A DNA stretch of 64,000 nt from Stenotrophomonas maltophilia (GTDB lineage: Bacteria > Pseudomonadota > Gammaproteobacteria > Xanthomonadales > Xanthomonadaceae): NCBI RefSeq assembly GCF_023518235.1, contig NZ_CP090423.1, positions 2,046,001 to 2,110,000 on the forward strand, given 5' to 3'. Below the pieces are notes generated by a model. That model was not told where the DNA came from and did no database searches. It saw only the letters and a program-made list of their open reading frames with translations. A program made the position numbers and the translations under genes. Position 1 is the stretch's first letter; each line of letters opens with the position of its first letter. Shown here piece after piece: positions 1-7,860 of this stretch.

Positions 1-945
1 CTGGCCTACACCCATGCGCGCGAGCGCTCCACCCGGGCCGATGCTGCCTACCGGCTGTTTTCACTGGTGCAGAATGTCAGCACCGAACGCGAGCGCCAGC
101 GTGCACTGCTGCTGGACTGGGAAAACGCCCTGCTCTACGCGTTGGCCGGCCACGTGCAGGGTAGCGACAGTGCCAGCCTGGCCACCTCCGAATTCGGCCT
201 GTGGTTCACCCACAAGGGCATTCCCAGCTTCGGCGAAAGCAGCGAGACCCAACAGGTCGGCCGCTTGATGGCGCGTATCGACACGTGCCTGCAGCACGCG
301 GCGATGGATGCTCCCGCGCAGCGCTTGGCAGTGCTGCCGTCGATCCGTCAAGACCTGGCCAGCATCCGCACCCTGATGACGCTGCTGTTCGAGCGTATCG
401 GCGAACTCGATGCCGGCAGCGACGCATTGACCAACCTGCTCAACCGCCGCTTCCTGCCCACCGTGCTGCGCCGGGAAATCGAGTTGGCCACGCGCAACCG
501 CACGCCGTTCTCGTTGCTGCTGCTCGACCTGGACCACTTCAAGGCGATCAATGACGGCCATGGCCACGACGCCGGCGACCGCGCGTTGCAGCATGTGGCC
601 GGCCTGCTCGGCCAGCTCACGCGCGGCAGTGACTACCTGTTCCGCTATGGCGGCGAAGAGTTCGTGGTGGTGCTGGTCGCGGCCAGCGAATCGCAGGCCG
701 AGGTGATTGCCGAAAGCCTGCGGCGGCAGATTGCGCAGTCGCCGGTGGTCCTGGCCAACGGGCAGGTGCTGGAACTGACCGCCAGCATCGGCGTAGCCGG
801 CCACGACGGGCACCCCGACTACGAACGCCTGATGTCGCGCGCCGATGCCGCGATGTACGCGGCCAAGCGCGGCGGCCGCAACCGTGTGGTGGTGGCCAGC
901 GATGCGTTGCAGGACGCGCCGGGGCGGCGTGCATTGCAGCGCTGA
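1..945 (+). CDS. Diguanylate cyclase, GGDEF domain (5' end outside window)
   Basis: The reading frame is open from base 1, so the true start lies upstream; the GTG at 67 is only the first start-like codon inside the window. The C-terminal half is a complete GGDEF domain that would make cyclic di-GMP from two GTP: it shows the LTNLLNRR entry motif, a DLDHFKAIND substrate/metal loop, and a GGEEF active-site loop at bases 649-663. An RxxD product-inhibition site just upstream is not evident by eye. The part before the GGDEF domain is helical, with an FGLWFTHKG stretch that resembles the linker/middle domain of sensor cyclases such as globin-coupled or CZB-type enzymes, so a sensor domain probably precedes the window. 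Cytosolic enzyme. The domain call is secure; the sensor type is not. Confidence 0.9.
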   Translation: MAYTHARERSTRADAAYRLFSLVQNVSTERERQRALLLDWENALLYALAGHVQGSDSASLATSEFGLWFTHKGIPSFGESSETQQVGRLMARIDTCLQHAAMDAPAQRLAVLPSIRQDLASIRTLMTLLFERIGELDAGSDALTNLLNRRFLPTVLRREIELATRNRTPFSLLLLDLDHFKAINDGHGHDAGDRALQHVAGLLGQLTRGSDYLFRYGGEEFVVVLVAASESQAEVIAESLRRQIAQSPVVLANGQVLELTASIGVAGHDGHPDYERLMSRADAAMYAAKRGGRNRVVVASDALQDAPGRRALQR

Positions 946-974
946 ACCGGCGGAAATGAAGAGTCCCGGCGATG

Positions 975-1063
975 GTAGCGTCGACTGCTGGTCGACTATC
1001 GCGCGCAGCGCGGGGGGTTCCGGGGTCCAAAGGAAGAGCAGTCGACCAGCGGTCGACTCTACC
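975..1063. repeat. Inverted pair of SMAG (GTAG) palindromes
   Basis: Two REP-like palindromes face each other: one begins with GTAG at 975 and has GTCGAC arms, the other lies at 1038-1063 and begins GTAG on the minus strand. They fill the space between the cyclase and the convergent MFS gene. The minus-strand GTAG at 1059-1062 provides the TAG stop of the MFS gene. The pair could fold as a long hairpin and act as a bidirectional transcription barrier. Confidence 0.8.
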
Positions 1064-2267
1064 GGCAGCCGGCGCTGCCGGTTCGTGCGTCCGCCGATAC
1101 CCTGAGCGCTGCCACCCACCACAGCAGCGCCACCAAGGCGATGCCCGCGCCCAGCAGGCACACCGTCGGCCAGCCGTGACGGGCCTGCATCCAGGTTCCG
1201 GCCGCCGCACCGGCACCGCTGCCCATCGCATAGAACAACATGTACAGCGCCACCAGGCGACCGTGCTGTTCCGCCGGTGCACGCAGCAGCAGGGCCTGAT
1301 TGGCGACGTGCAGCGCCTGTCCGCCCAGATCCAGAACCACCACGCCCAGCAACAACAGCACCAGCGAACGCGGCAAGCCCAGCAGTGGCCACCAGGCAAC
1401 CAGCATCAACGTCAGCGCACCGACGCTGACCCGATGCGCGAAGCCACGATCCATCCAATGCCCGACCCGCGCCGCCAGCAGCGCCCCCACCACGCCCGCC
1501 AGGCCCAGTGCACCGATGGCCGCGGTCGACCAGTGCAACGGCGGAGCCGACAGCGGCAGCGGTACCGCCGCCCAGAACACATTGAGCCCGGCAAACAGCA
1601 ACAGCGCCAACGGACCGCGCTCACGCAGGGTCCGGTCGTTGCGCAGCATGCCCAGCATCGAATCCAGCAGTTCGCGCCAGCGCGGGGGAACCACCGGCAC
1701 CGGCACGGCGGGCAGGCGCTGCCACAACAGCACCGCCAAGGCCACCATCACCATCGCCGACAGCAGATAGACCGCGCGCCAGCCCAGCGCAGACGCGACT
1801 GCCCCCGATAGCACACGCGCGAGCAGCAGGCCGATGAACACCCCACCCTGCACGGTGCCCACCACGCGCCCCCGCTGCTCGGGCGGTGCCAGCGTGGCTG
1901 TGTAGGCGATCAGCCCTTGGGTCAGCGCCGTGCCCAGCAAGCCGGCCAGCAGCATGCCCGACAACAACCAGGCCGCCGTGCCTGACGCAGCAAGCCACAG
2001 CAACGCCAGCACCAGTGCCACCAGCTGAAACCGCAGCAGGCGTCGACGGTCACCACGATCGGCCAGCGGCAGCAGGCCCAGCAGCGCCAGCACGCTGCCG
2101 GCCTGGGTGGCAGACACCACCGCACCCGCCACCGCCCGGTCCAGCGCGAAGGCGTGCGCGAGCTGCTCCAGCAGCGGCTGCGCATAGTAGACGTTGGCGA
2201 CGCTGGCGCCGGCGGCGACCGCGAGCAGGACCAGCAGGGAGCGGGGTATCGGGGCGAGACTCATCAT
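1059..2267 (-). CDS. MFS transporter
   Basis: A 402-residue protein of the major facilitator superfamily with about twelve hydrophobic segments. The first helix carries the NVYYAQPLL motif common in the YgaY/AraJ-like drug and sugar exporter group, and a basic DRGDRRRL loop follows helix 2, as in motif A of MFS proteins. Two adjacent Met codons (2267 and 2264) can start it. It is divergent from the HxlR-type regulator at 2343, with a perfect palindrome between them, so it is probably that regulator's target. The last residues and the TAG stop are encoded by a SMAG repeat, so the C-terminal tail is probably not functionally conserved. Substrate unknown. Confidence 0.85.
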   Translation of the reverse strand: MMSLAPIPRSLLVLLAVAAGASVANVYYAQPLLEQLAHAFALDRAVAGAVVSATQAGSVLALLGLLPLADRGDRRRLLRFQLVALVLALLWLAASGTAAWLLSGMLLAGLLGTALTQGLIAYTATLAPPEQRGRVVGTVQGGVFIGLLLARVLSGAVASALGWRAVYLLSAMVMVALAVLLWQRLPAVPVPVVPPRWRELLDSMLGMLRNDRTLRERGPLALLLFAGLNVFWAAVPLPLSAPPLHWSTAAIGALGLAGVVGALLAARVGHWMDRGFAHRVSVGALTLMLVAWWPLLGLPRSLVLLLLGVVVLDLGGQALHVANQALLLRAPAEQHGRLVALYMLFYAMGSGAGAAAGTWMQARHGWPTVCLLGAGIALVALLWWVAALRVSADARTGSAGCR

Positions 2268-2270
2268 GTA

Positions 2271-2285
2271 GTTTCAATTTGAAAC
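2271..2285. promoter_or_regulatory. Palindromic operator between MFS gene and HxlR regulator
   Basis: GTTTCAATTTGAAAC is a perfect palindrome with 7-bp arms around one central base. It starts 4 bp from the MFS start codon and lies 57 bp upstream of the preferred regulator start. HxlR/DUF24 regulators bind short palindromes in divergent promoters, so this is the likely operator. The placement suggests repression of the MFS gene and autoregulation. Confidence 0.65.
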
Positions 2286-2342
2286 TTGATGCAGGCTAGC
2301 GGCATCGGTTTTAAACTGCAACCACCTTCTGCGGAACCTGCC

Positions 2343-2792
2343 ATGCACGCCGACAGCCCCTGCCCCGTCGCCCGCAGTGCCGACCTGCTCGGTGACCGCT
2401 GGGCGTTGCTGGTGATCCGCGATGCCTTCGATGGCATCACCCGCTTCGGCGACTTCCAGCGCAGCCTCGGCGCCGCGCGCAACATCCTCAGCGACCGCCT
2501 GCGCCGGCTGGTCGAGGCGGGCATCCTGCAGCTGCAGCCGGCCTCCGATGGTTCGGCCTACCAGCAATACGTGCTCACCGCCGCCGGCCAGGAGCTGTTC
2601 CCGCTGCTGGTCGCGCTGCGCCAGTGGGGCGAACGGCATCGCTTCGCTGCCGGTGAGGCTCATTCGCAGCTGATCGAATCGAGCACGCGCCGTCCGCTGC
2701 CCTACATGCAGCCGCGTGGGCGCGGCGGCCAACCTCTGCAGGCGGCGGCCACCCGCGTGCGCAAGCTCAAGGACGAGGGGCGTGATATCTGA
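2343..2792 (+). CDS. HxlR-family transcriptional regulator
   Basis: A winged-helix regulator of about 149 residues. The start at 2343 puts the family hallmark at the N-terminus: a Cys-Pro-Val segment at residues 6-8, then the DLLGDRWALLVIRD helix and the RFGDFQRSL/ILSDRLRRL DNA-reading helices. Start codons further upstream (TTG 2286, ATG 2289) would add a tail unlike the family. The conserved N-terminal Cys is the redox/electrophile sensor in characterised HxlR and HypR proteins, so sensing of aldehydes, quinones or oxidants is possible here but not shown. It is divergent from an MFS exporter with a shared palindromic operator, a typical regulator-efflux arrangement. Confidence 0.85.
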   Translation: MHADSPCPVARSADLLGDRWALLVIRDAFDGITRFGDFQRSLGAARNILSDRLRRLVEAGILQLQPASDGSAYQQYVLTAAGQELFPLLVALRQWGERHRFAAGEAHSQLIESSTRRPLPYMQPRGRGGQPLQAAATRVRKLKDEGRDI

Positions 2793-2865
2793 TCCGCCCG
2801 TTCGCGCACACCGTGCTACGGCCGGGCCGGGTAGCATCGGCGCTTTCCGCCGCTGGATGCCGCCG

Positions 2866-3990
2866 ATGTCGCGCTATCGCCGTTCGCTGTTGATCGCCCT
2901 TTTGCCCCTGCTGGCCTGTGCTGCTGGAGCCACGCAGGCCCGCGAGGTCGCCGCGCCCGCTGACCATGTACAGGCCGATGGCCCGTACGTGTTCCGCGAC
3001 GGCCAGCAGCTGAAGGCGAAATGGATCTGCGCGGACAAGGTCGAGTCGCGCGCGCTGCCGATCAACGCGACGGGCACCGATATCGCGCCGCGCTGCGGCT
3101 ACGAACACACCTTGCATGTCGCAGCACCAAATGCACCGTCGGTCTCCGTGCTACCGGCGGTACCGCGCATCGTTGCCCTGTCCGATATCCACGGGCAGTA
3201 CGGCCTGCTGGTACGCCTGCTGCGCGCCAACAAGGTGATCGATGCGCAGGACCGCTGGGCGCTGGGCACCGACACCCTGGTCATCGCCGGCGATGTGTTC
3301 GACCGCGGCCCGCAGGTCACCGAAGCGTTCTGGCTGCTGTACGGCCTGCAGCAGCAGGCGGCCGCTGCCGGTGGCGCGGTGCACTTCGTGCTGGGCAACC
3401 ACGAGACCATGGTGCTGTACGACGACCTGCGCTACGTCAATCCGAAGTACCTGCGCAGCGCCCAGCTGCTCGGCCGCAGCTACCCGCAGCTGTATGGCGC
3501 CGATTCGGTGATCGGCCAGTGGCTGCGCACGCGGCCGGTGCTGCTGAAGATCGGCGACACGCTGTTCCTGCACGGCGGCATCTCACCCGAGGCGGTGGAA
3601 CTGGCACTGGACCCGGCGCGCACCAACGCGGCCTACCAGGCCACGCTGGGCCTACCCAAGGCCGAGGTGAAGGCCGACCCGGCCACCGCGCCGCTGTATG
3701 ACGGCAAGACCAGCCCGATCTGGTACCGCGGCTACTTCGATGGCCGCCTCGACACCGCAGGGGTACAGAGCGTGCTCGACCGCCTGCAGCTCAAGCGCAT
3801 CGTGGTCGGCCATACCTCGATGCCGCACGTCAGCAGCTTCCACGGCGACCGCGTGATCGCCATCGACAGCAGCATCAAGAATGGCGAGAACGGCGAACTG
3901 CTGTTCATCGAGAATGGCACGCTCAGCCGTGGCCTGCTGGACGGCTCGCGGGTCCCGTTGGCACAGGGTGAGCCCGGCCTGCAGGACTGA
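2866..3990 (+). CDS. Secreted calcineurin-like (PPP-type) metallophosphatase
   Basis: A 374-residue protein with an N-terminal export signal (basic MSRYRR, then a hydrophobic stretch ending near ATQA). An LLAC sequence could also be read as an imperfect lipobox. The metallophosphoesterase motifs come in order: DIHG, GDVFDRG, GNHE, HGG and GHT, which supply the two-metal ligands. This is the Ser/Thr-phosphatase-like PPP fold, close to Shewanella-type bacterial phosphatases. Export implies a periplasmic role, for example phosphate release from phosphoesters or phosphoproteins. An alternative ATG at 2857 adds three residues; the longer open frame to 2716 overlaps the HxlR gene and is unlikely. 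Confidence 0.85.
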   Translation: MSRYRRSLLIALLPLLACAAGATQAREVAAPADHVQADGPYVFRDGQQLKAKWICADKVESRALPINATGTDIAPRCGYEHTLHVAAPNAPSVSVLPAVPRIVALSDIHGQYGLLVRLLRANKVIDAQDRWALGTDTLVIAGDVFDRGPQVTEAFWLLYGLQQQAAAAGGAVHFVLGNHETMVLYDDLRYVNPKYLRSAQLLGRSYPQLYGADSVIGQWLRTRPVLLKIGDTLFLHGGISPEAVELALDPARTNAAYQATLGLPKAEVKADPATAPLYDGKTSPIWYRGYFDGRLDTAGVQSVLDRLQLKRIVVGHTSMPHVSSFHGDRVIAIDSSIKNGENGELLFIENGTLSRGLLDGSRVPLAQGEPGLQD

Positions 3991-4069
3991 ACGGCCGGAT
4001 ACCACGGGCGCGCCGGCCGGCGCCGTCACGCTCCCTCTTCACCCGGTTTGCCGCTACCCTCGGCAACCT

Positions 4070-4094
4070 GTAGGCCCGCCCCTGCCGGCGGGCC
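4070..4094 (+). repeat. SMAG (GTAG) palindrome
   Basis: GTAG followed by a GGCCCGCC / GGCGGGCC stem. It lies just upstream of the ribosome binding site (AGGAG near 4104) of the response regulator gene, so it would be in that gene's 5' region or act as terminator of the phosphatase gene. Confidence 0.7.
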
Positions 4095-4118
4095 TGACCG
4101 TTACAGGAGCCCCTGCGC

Positions 4119-4802
4119 ATGCGCGTACTGATTGCTGAAGACGACCCGGACATCGCCTCCGGCCTGTGCGCCTCGCTGCGCCGGCAGGGCCATGTAGTCG
4201 ACCACGTCGACAACGGCGCGCATGCCGACGCCGCGCTGGGTTCAACCCAGTACGCCCTGCTGGTACTGGACCTGGGCCTGCCACAGCTGGACGGCCGCGA
4301 TGTGCTGCAGCGCCTGCGCCAGCGCGGCGACGGCCTGGCCGTACTGGTGGTGACCGCACGTGATGGCCTGGCCGAACGCGTGCGCGTACTCGATCTGGGC
4401 GCCGACGATTACCTGGTCAAGCCATTCGCACTGGACGAATTCGAAGCGCGTGTGCGCGCACAGTTGCGCCGGGTCACCAGCAACGGCAACCCGGACCTGC
4501 GCATCGGCCGCCTGCGCCTGGACCTGGCCGGGCACCGGGTGTGGATCGACGACCAGTCGTTGGAACTGACCGCGCGCGAGTTTGGACTGCTGTCGGCGCT
4601 GGCGGTACGCGCCGAGCGCATCGTGTCGCGCGCGCAGCTGGTGGAAGCGCTGTGCGACTGGGGCCAGGACCTGACCGACAACGGCCTGGACATCGCCCTG
4701 CACCGCCTGCGCCGCAAGCTGCAGCCCGGCGGCATGGGCATCCGCACCGTGCGTGGGCTGGGCTACATGCTGGAAGACACGCAGGACGAAAATACGCCGT
4801 GA
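4119..4802 (+). CDS. OmpR-family response regulator (QseB/TctD-like)
   Basis: A 227-residue two-domain regulator. The receiver domain (residues 1 to about 115) has the acidic pair in EDDPD, the phospho-acceptor Asp51 in LVLDLGLP, a Thr in VVTARD and Lys101 in LVKPF. The C-terminal winged helix (about 125-220) ends with the TVRGLGYML wing typical of OmpR/PhoB proteins. The kinase gene overlaps it by 4 bp (GTGA), so the two are translationally coupled. An AGGAG ribosome site sits 9 bp before the ATG. The stimulus is unknown; the QseB/TctD-like label rests on overall resemblance. Confidence 0.92.
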   Translation: MRVLIAEDDPDIASGLCASLRRQGHVVDHVDNGAHADAALGSTQYALLVLDLGLPQLDGRDVLQRLRQRGDGLAVLVVTARDGLAERVRVLDLGADDYLVKPFALDEFEARVRAQLRRVTSNGNPDLRIGRLRLDLAGHRVWIDDQSLELTAREFGLLSALAVRAERIVSRAQLVEALCDWGQDLTDNGLDIALHRLRRKLQPGGMGIRTVRGLGYMLEDTQDENTP

Positions 4803-6178
4803 TCAGCGGCCCGCCCAGCCTGCGCCGGCGCCTGCTCGCCTTCCTGGCGTTGCCGATGCTGGGCCTGCTCATCTTCAATACGGTGCTGGCCTACTACGTT
4901 GCGCTGGACTATTCCAACCGCATCCACGACCGCAACCTGGTCGACGACACCCACTCGTTCGCGCAGATGCTCAGCACCATGCCGGTGACCAGCGATCTGT
5001 CACCACAGGCGCGCTTCCTGATCGAGTACGACCCCGACGGCCACCGCTACTTCAATGTGGACAGCAGCCGCAAAGGCACGATCAGCGGCAACGCTGATTT
5101 CAGCCCGTATGCGCCGTCCCAGGACTGCACCGGCGTGCACCCGGCGTTGTACGACGGCATCCTCAATGGCCAGCAGGTGCGCATGGCCACGGTCTGCACG
5201 CAGGCGCTGAACGACCCGCAGGACCAGCTGGCGGTAACGGTGGCCGAGAGCATGGCTGATCGCCGCCAGCGCGCACGCGAAATCCTGATGATCATCATCC
5301 CGCTGATGACCATGCTGGCGCTGGGCACCGCCGCGCTGGTCTGGTTCGGCGTGACCTACGGCCTGCGCATCCTGACCCCGCTGAGGACCCGGCTGGCGCA
5401 GCGCCGGGGCGAACTGGCGCCGATCTCCGATGCCGACGTGCCGGAAGAAATCCAGCCGCTGATCAGCACCATCGACGATCTGTTCGCGCGCCAGGCGGAA
5501 ATGATCACCCTGCAGAACCGTTTCATCGCCGATGCCGCCCACCAGCTGCGCTCGCCGCTGGCCGGCATGGCCCTGCATGTGGACCAGGCATTGGCGCATG
5601 GCGACCCGGACACGGTGCGTGAAGCGCTGCAGCACATCCGCCGGCTCAACCAGCGCACGGCCCGCGTCAGCACCCAGCTGCTGGCACTGAGCCGTGCGCA
5701 GACCGTGCCGGACACGGTGGAAGCACTGGATCTGTGCCAGCTGGTGCCGCAGTGGGTCGGCATGCGCGTGCCCGAAGCGATCCGCGACGGCATCGATCTG
5801 GGCTATCGCGGTGGTCCGCACCCGCTGCGCGTGCTCGGCAACGGCGCAATGCTGCAGGAGGCGCTGGACAACCTGATCGACAACGCCCTGCGCTATGCCG
5901 GTCGAGACGCCACCGTCACCGTGGGCGTGCACGCGCTGGATGACAATGATGTCGAGCTGTACGTGGAGGACAACGGCCCTGGCGTCGCCGACGACGTGAT
6001 GCCGCGGCTGGGCGAGCGCTTCTTCCGTGCCCCCGGCACCACCGCCAGCGGCACCGGGCTGGGCCTGGCCATCGCCCACGAGGCGGTGGAGCACTTCGGC
6101 GGCCGCCTGAGCTTCCTCAACCGGCCCGGCGGGGGGCTGAAGGTAGCCATCACGCTGCCGCTGCTGAAGGCCCCCTGA
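4799..6178 (+). CDS. Sensor histidine kinase (QseC/TctE-like)
   Basis: Starting at the GTG that overlaps the regulator stop, this is a 459-residue inner-membrane kinase. It has a first membrane helix (about residues 12-34), a periplasmic sensor region of about 120 residues, and a second helix around 160-185. A HAMP-like linker follows, then the dimerisation helix with the phospho-accepting His248 in AAHQLRSPL. The ATPase part has NLIDNALRYA (N box), DNGPGV (G1) and GTGLGLAIA (G2). The open frame extends upstream into the regulator gene, but the 4-bp overlap marks the functional start. It should phosphorylate the regulator encoded just before it. Confidence 0.92.
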   Translation: MISGPPSLRRRLLAFLALPMLGLLIFNTVLAYYVALDYSNRIHDRNLVDDTHSFAQMLSTMPVTSDLSPQARFLIEYDPDGHRYFNVDSSRKGTISGNADFSPYAPSQDCTGVHPALYDGILNGQQVRMATVCTQALNDPQDQLAVTVAESMADRRQRAREILMIIIPLMTMLALGTAALVWFGVTYGLRILTPLRTRLAQRRGELAPISDADVPEEIQPLISTIDDLFARQAEMITLQNRFIADAAHQLRSPLAGMALHVDQALAHGDPDTVREALQHIRRLNQRTARVSTQLLALSRAQTVPDTVEALDLCQLVPQWVGMRVPEAIRDGIDLGYRGGPHPLRVLGNGAMLQEALDNLIDNALRYAGRDATVTVGVHALDDNDVELYVEDNGPGVADDVMPRLGERFFRAPGTTASGTGLGLAIAHEAVEHFGGRLSFLNRPGGGLKVAITLPLLKAP

Positions 6179-6257
6179 CCCGGCCCGGGGCGCTGAAAGG
6201 CTGGCGAAAATCGCGCTTGCGATGCTGCCCTCCCCACTGCCGTCCCGGAGCCGCCAG

Positions 6258-7094
6258 GTGACCCAATCGCACGACTTCTTCCTCCCCGGTGGCCCGCAGG
6301 GCGTGCTGCTGGTGCACGGCCTGACCGGCACCCCGGCGGAAATGCGCATGCTCGGCAAGGGCCTGAACAACGCCGGTTTCACCGTGCACGGCGTGCAGCT
6401 GCCCGGCCATTGCGGCACCGTGGACGATCTGCTGGCGACCACCTGGGAGCAGTGGTACCAGGGTGTGGAGGATGCGGCGGCGGCCCTGCGCGGCAAGGTC
6501 GACCAGTTGTTCGTGGGCGGCCTGTCGATGGGCGCGGTGCTGTCGCTGGCCCTGGCCGCACGCCGCCCGCAATGGATCTCCGGCGTGGGCGTGTACGGCG
6601 CCACCTTCCGCTACGACGGCTGGAACATTCCCGCGGTGGCCCGCTTCTCGTTCCTGCTGCCCTGGTTCAAGCGCTTCAACATCGGCCGCGATCGCATGTT
6701 CATGGAAGAGCCGCCGTACGGCCTGCGTGACGAGCGCCTGCGCGCGCAGGTCAGTGCCGCCATGCTGTCCGGCGACAGCGCCGCCGCCGGCCTGCCCGGC
6801 AATCCCTGGCATGCACTGGCCGAGATGCGGGCGTTGAGCCACTGGACCCGCCGCCACCTGCACCAGGTCACCGCGCCGTGCCTGGTGATGCATGCCCGCG
6901 AGGACGACGTGGCCAGCATGGGCAATGCCGAACTGGTGATGTCGCGGGTCAGTGGCCCGAAGGAACTGGTGGTGCTGGAAGACAGCTACCACATGATCAC
7001 CATCGACCGCGAACGCCGCGATGTGATCCGTCGCAGCGCGCGCTTCTTCAGCGAGATCGGTGAACGCAGCGACGTGCTCAAGGCGGTGGCCTGA
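6258..7094 (+). CDS. Alpha/beta hydrolase (carboxylesterase/lysophospholipase-like), first gene of an eight-gene operon
   Basis: A serine hydrolase with the HGLTGTP oxyanion region, the nucleophile elbow GLSMG and likely Asp and His triad members in the HAREDD and DSYHMITID segments. It resembles monoacylglycerol lipase/carboxylesterase Est30-type proteins. I prefer the GTG at 6258 (278 residues) because a GGAG lies 7 bases before it; the ATG at 6222 lacks a ribosome site and would add 12 residues. No signal peptide, so cytosolic. The next gene starts 1 base after its stop and the whole set to 13400 runs in the same direction, which suggests that it acts on an ester intermediate of the pathway encoded here. 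Confidence 0.85.
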   Translation: MTQSHDFFLPGGPQGVLLVHGLTGTPAEMRMLGKGLNNAGFTVHGVQLPGHCGTVDDLLATTWEQWYQGVEDAAAALRGKVDQLFVGGLSMGAVLSLALAARRPQWISGVGVYGATFRYDGWNIPAVARFSFLLPWFKRFNIGRDRMFMEEPPYGLRDERLRAQVSAAMLSGDSAAAGLPGNPWHALAEMRALSHWTRRHLHQVTAPCLVMHAREDDVASMGNAELVMSRVSGPKELVVLEDSYHMITIDRERRDVIRRSARFFSEIGERSDVLKAVA

Positions 7095-7095
7095 G

Positions 7096-7455
7096 ATGGG
7101 GGCACTTGCCACACTGCTGTGGCTGGCCAACGTGGTGCTCGATACCGGTGGCCAGCTCGCCTTCAAGGCCGCCGCCAGCGACCCCCAGCAGGGTGAAGGG
7201 CTGCAGCGCTGGAAACACATGTTCAGCCGGCCCTGGCTGTGGATCGGCATCGCCTGTTACGTGCTCGAGTTCGTTGCCTGGATCGCCTTCCTCTCGCTGG
7301 TGCCGCTGTCCAAGGGCGTGCTGCTGGGCTCGATCAACATCGTCGCGCTGATGATCGCCGGCCGCATCCTGTTCCGCGAGAAGCTCACGCCGTTGCGGGT
7401 GACCGGCATGCTGCTGGTCACCGCAGGCGTAGCGGTGGTGGGGGCCGGCTCATGA
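7096..7455 (+). CDS. Small EamA/SMR-like membrane protein, first of a pair
   Basis: A 119-residue protein with four predicted membrane helices, about the length of SMR transporters and of half an EamA (DMT) transporter. It starts one base after the hydrolase stop and overlaps the next gene by ATGA. The paired arrangement resembles ArnE/ArnF-type flippases, which work as heterodimers on undecaprenyl-phosphate aminosugars. By analogy the pair may flip or export the product of this operon; the substrate is unknown. The charged motif FREKLTPLRVTGMLLV near the C-terminus is typical of EamA repeats. Confidence 0.75.
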   Translation: MGALATLLWLANVVLDTGGQLAFKAAASDPQQGEGLQRWKHMFSRPWLWIGIACYVLEFVAWIAFLSLVPLSKGVLLGSINIVALMIAGRILFREKLTPLRVTGMLLVTAGVAVVGAGS

Positions 7456-7850
7456 GGCGCCTGTATGTGATCGGCTTCCCGCTGCTGATGGCCTTCGACA
7501 CATTGGCGCAGCTGTGCTTCAAGTACTCCGGCGATGCCGCGTTGCCGGTCGAAGCCAACACCGCGTGGCTGCTGCGCGTGCTGTCGCAGCCGTGGGTGTA
7601 TGGCGCCATCCTCGGCTACGTCGGTGCGTTCTTCACCTGGATGAGCCTGCTGCGCCACGCGCCGATAGGCCCCGCCTTTGCCGCCTCGCACCTGGAAGTG
7701 ATCAGCGTGCTGCTGCTGTCGGCGTGGCTGTTGAACGAGCCGCTGACCCTTCACCATCTGCTTGGCGCGGTACTGATCGTGGCCGGCATCGTCTGTCTCG
7801 GCCGTGCCGAGGCGGACGACCCGCACAGCCCGGTTGAGAGCAGCGCATGA
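7452..7850 (+). CDS. Small EamA/SMR-like membrane protein, second of a pair
   Basis: A 132-residue, four-helix membrane protein that overlaps the preceding gene by 4 bp (ATGA), so translation is coupled and the two subunits are probably made in equal amounts. The NEPLTLHHLLGAVLIVAG segment matches the end of an EamA domain. Both proteins are half-size, so a functional transporter would need a hetero- or homodimer. The C-terminus is short and acidic and should lie in the cytoplasm. Confidence 0.75.
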   Translation: MRRLYVIGFPLLMAFDTLAQLCFKYSGDAALPVEANTAWLLRVLSQPWVYGAILGYVGAFFTWMSLLRHAPIGPAFAASHLEVISVLLLSAWLLNEPLTLHHLLGAVLIVAGIVCLGRAEADDPHSPVESSA

Positions 7851-7860
7851 GCGCGCAGCA

